A DNA stretch of 64,000 nucleotides from Paenibacillus faecalis (lineage in GTDB: Bacteria > Bacillota > Bacilli > Paenibacillales > Paenibacillaceae). Positions 63,728-64,000 of this stretch are shown here, piece by piece (position 1 is the stretch's first letter; every line of letters begins with the position of its first letter). Location of the stretch: the NCBI RefSeq assembly GCF_900289175.1, contig NZ_LT985747.1, positions 174,506 to 238,505 of the forward strand, given 5' to 3'. The notes beneath the pieces were generated by a model. The model had not been told where the DNA came from. It ran no database searches and saw only the letters and a program-made list of their open reading frames with translations. Made by a program: the position numbers and the translations under genes.

Positions 63728-64000
63728 ATGAGTGCAGTATTTGTGACGGAAGCCGTTATGCTGGCGATTTACGGGCAGCTGCTAGTGCCGAGAAAGCCTG
63801 TAGAATATATCATACCTTATAAGACAGTCCTCGAGTTATATGAGCTTACAAGCAGTGATGAACCGCTTATGCATACCGAACCGGATGATCTGTATGTACG
63901 AAAGAAAATAACAGAACTTATCCAATACTTTGAGGAGCCGCTTAACCAAAAAAAGATGGACCGGGCACTTCAGGTCCCTTGGGCAAAAAGCCCTCCTATT
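63728..64000 (+). CDS. Unrecognised conserved-looking protein, 5' part only
   Basis: ATG at 63728 after AGGAGGATAAAC, open to the window end (91 codons). The N-terminus reads MSAVFVTEAVMLAIYGQL, then an Asp/Glu-rich soluble region with helices (VLELYELTSSDEPLMHTEPD) and QVPWAKSPPI. Similar proteins in Paenibacillus are often labelled ADP-heptose synthase, without visible support here. No function assigned. Confidence 0.6.
   Translation, partial: MSAVFVTEAVMLAIYGQLLVPRKPVEYIIPYKTVLELYELTSSDEPLMHTEPDDLYVRKKITELIQYFEEPLNQKKMDRALQVPWAKSPPI

Overview
The window looks like a chromosomal segment of a low-to-moderate G+C, spore-former-type Firmicute, most likely Paenibacillus or a close relative. 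The reasons are strong AGGAGG-type ribosome binding sites, frequent TTG/GTG starts, sigma-A promoters, Bacillales marker genes (DivIVA-like, YpdA, YuzB/DUF1450, GlcT, DUF441, a replication terminator protein homologue) and intrinsic terminators after most units. Species assignment is inference. Nearly everything from 1 to 54.5 kb lies on the minus strand. I see no rRNA, tRNA, CRISPR array or intact insertion sequence.

Region 1 (1-30.8 kb) is metabolism and transport. It holds metE under a cobalamin riboswitch; adenine deaminase; a lipoprotein FMN/FAD fumarate-reductase-like flavoprotein; a thioredoxin-reductase-like enzyme; a chromate transporter; a CynX/NimT-type MFS carrier; a three-gene ABC importer; trhO; a DUF1450 protein; an SDR; a YkgB-type lactonase; odhAB (2-oxoglutarate dehydrogenase E1 and E2); a DUF72 protein; two transporters; and a glucose-type PTS module. 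In the PTS module both glcT-crr and the EIICB gene have their own promoter plus a RAT/terminator antitermination element.

Region 2 (30.8-44.3 kb) holds an orphan CHASE3/HAMP/GAF histidine kinase, a DivIVA-like protein, a DksA/TraR-like protein, two-gene unit rtp-Gfo/Idh, an acyltransferase, a general stress protein with a sigma-B-like promoter, hrpB, a DUF1992 protein, a second SDR, and a GntR-ABC operon with a palindromic operator.

Region 3 (44.4-54.6 kb) is the most unusual part. It is a type VII (ESX/WXG100) secretion locus made of a YukD-like ubiquitin-fold protein, a three-ATPase EccC/EssC motor without FHA domains, an unrecognised 268-aa protein, a WXG-like 170-aa protein and a 91-aa WXG100 protein. 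These are followed by a phospho-signalling triad: a membrane-spanning Ser/Thr kinase with a long coiled coil, a vWA protein and a PP2C phosphatase. None of the usual membrane partners (EssA, EssB/YukC, EsaA/YueB or EccB/D/E) is present. The kinase-TM-coiled-coil protein has the domain order of EssB but keeps the catalytic residues, so it may combine scaffold and signalling roles.

Region 4 (54.7-64 kb) is mostly plus strand: small ORFs, a PadR remnant, an ArsR-DUF2087 regulator, ypdA, a DUF441 gene, and a five-gene operon of a UbiA-type polyprenyl-phosphate phosphoribosyltransferase, a HAD phosphatase, two overlapping SMR/ArnEF-like proteins and a polytopic GT-C-like membrane protein. Together these read as a pathway that makes, flips and uses a polyprenyl-phosphate pentose for envelope glycosylation. 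The window ends with an ABC exporter and the start of an unrecognised gene.
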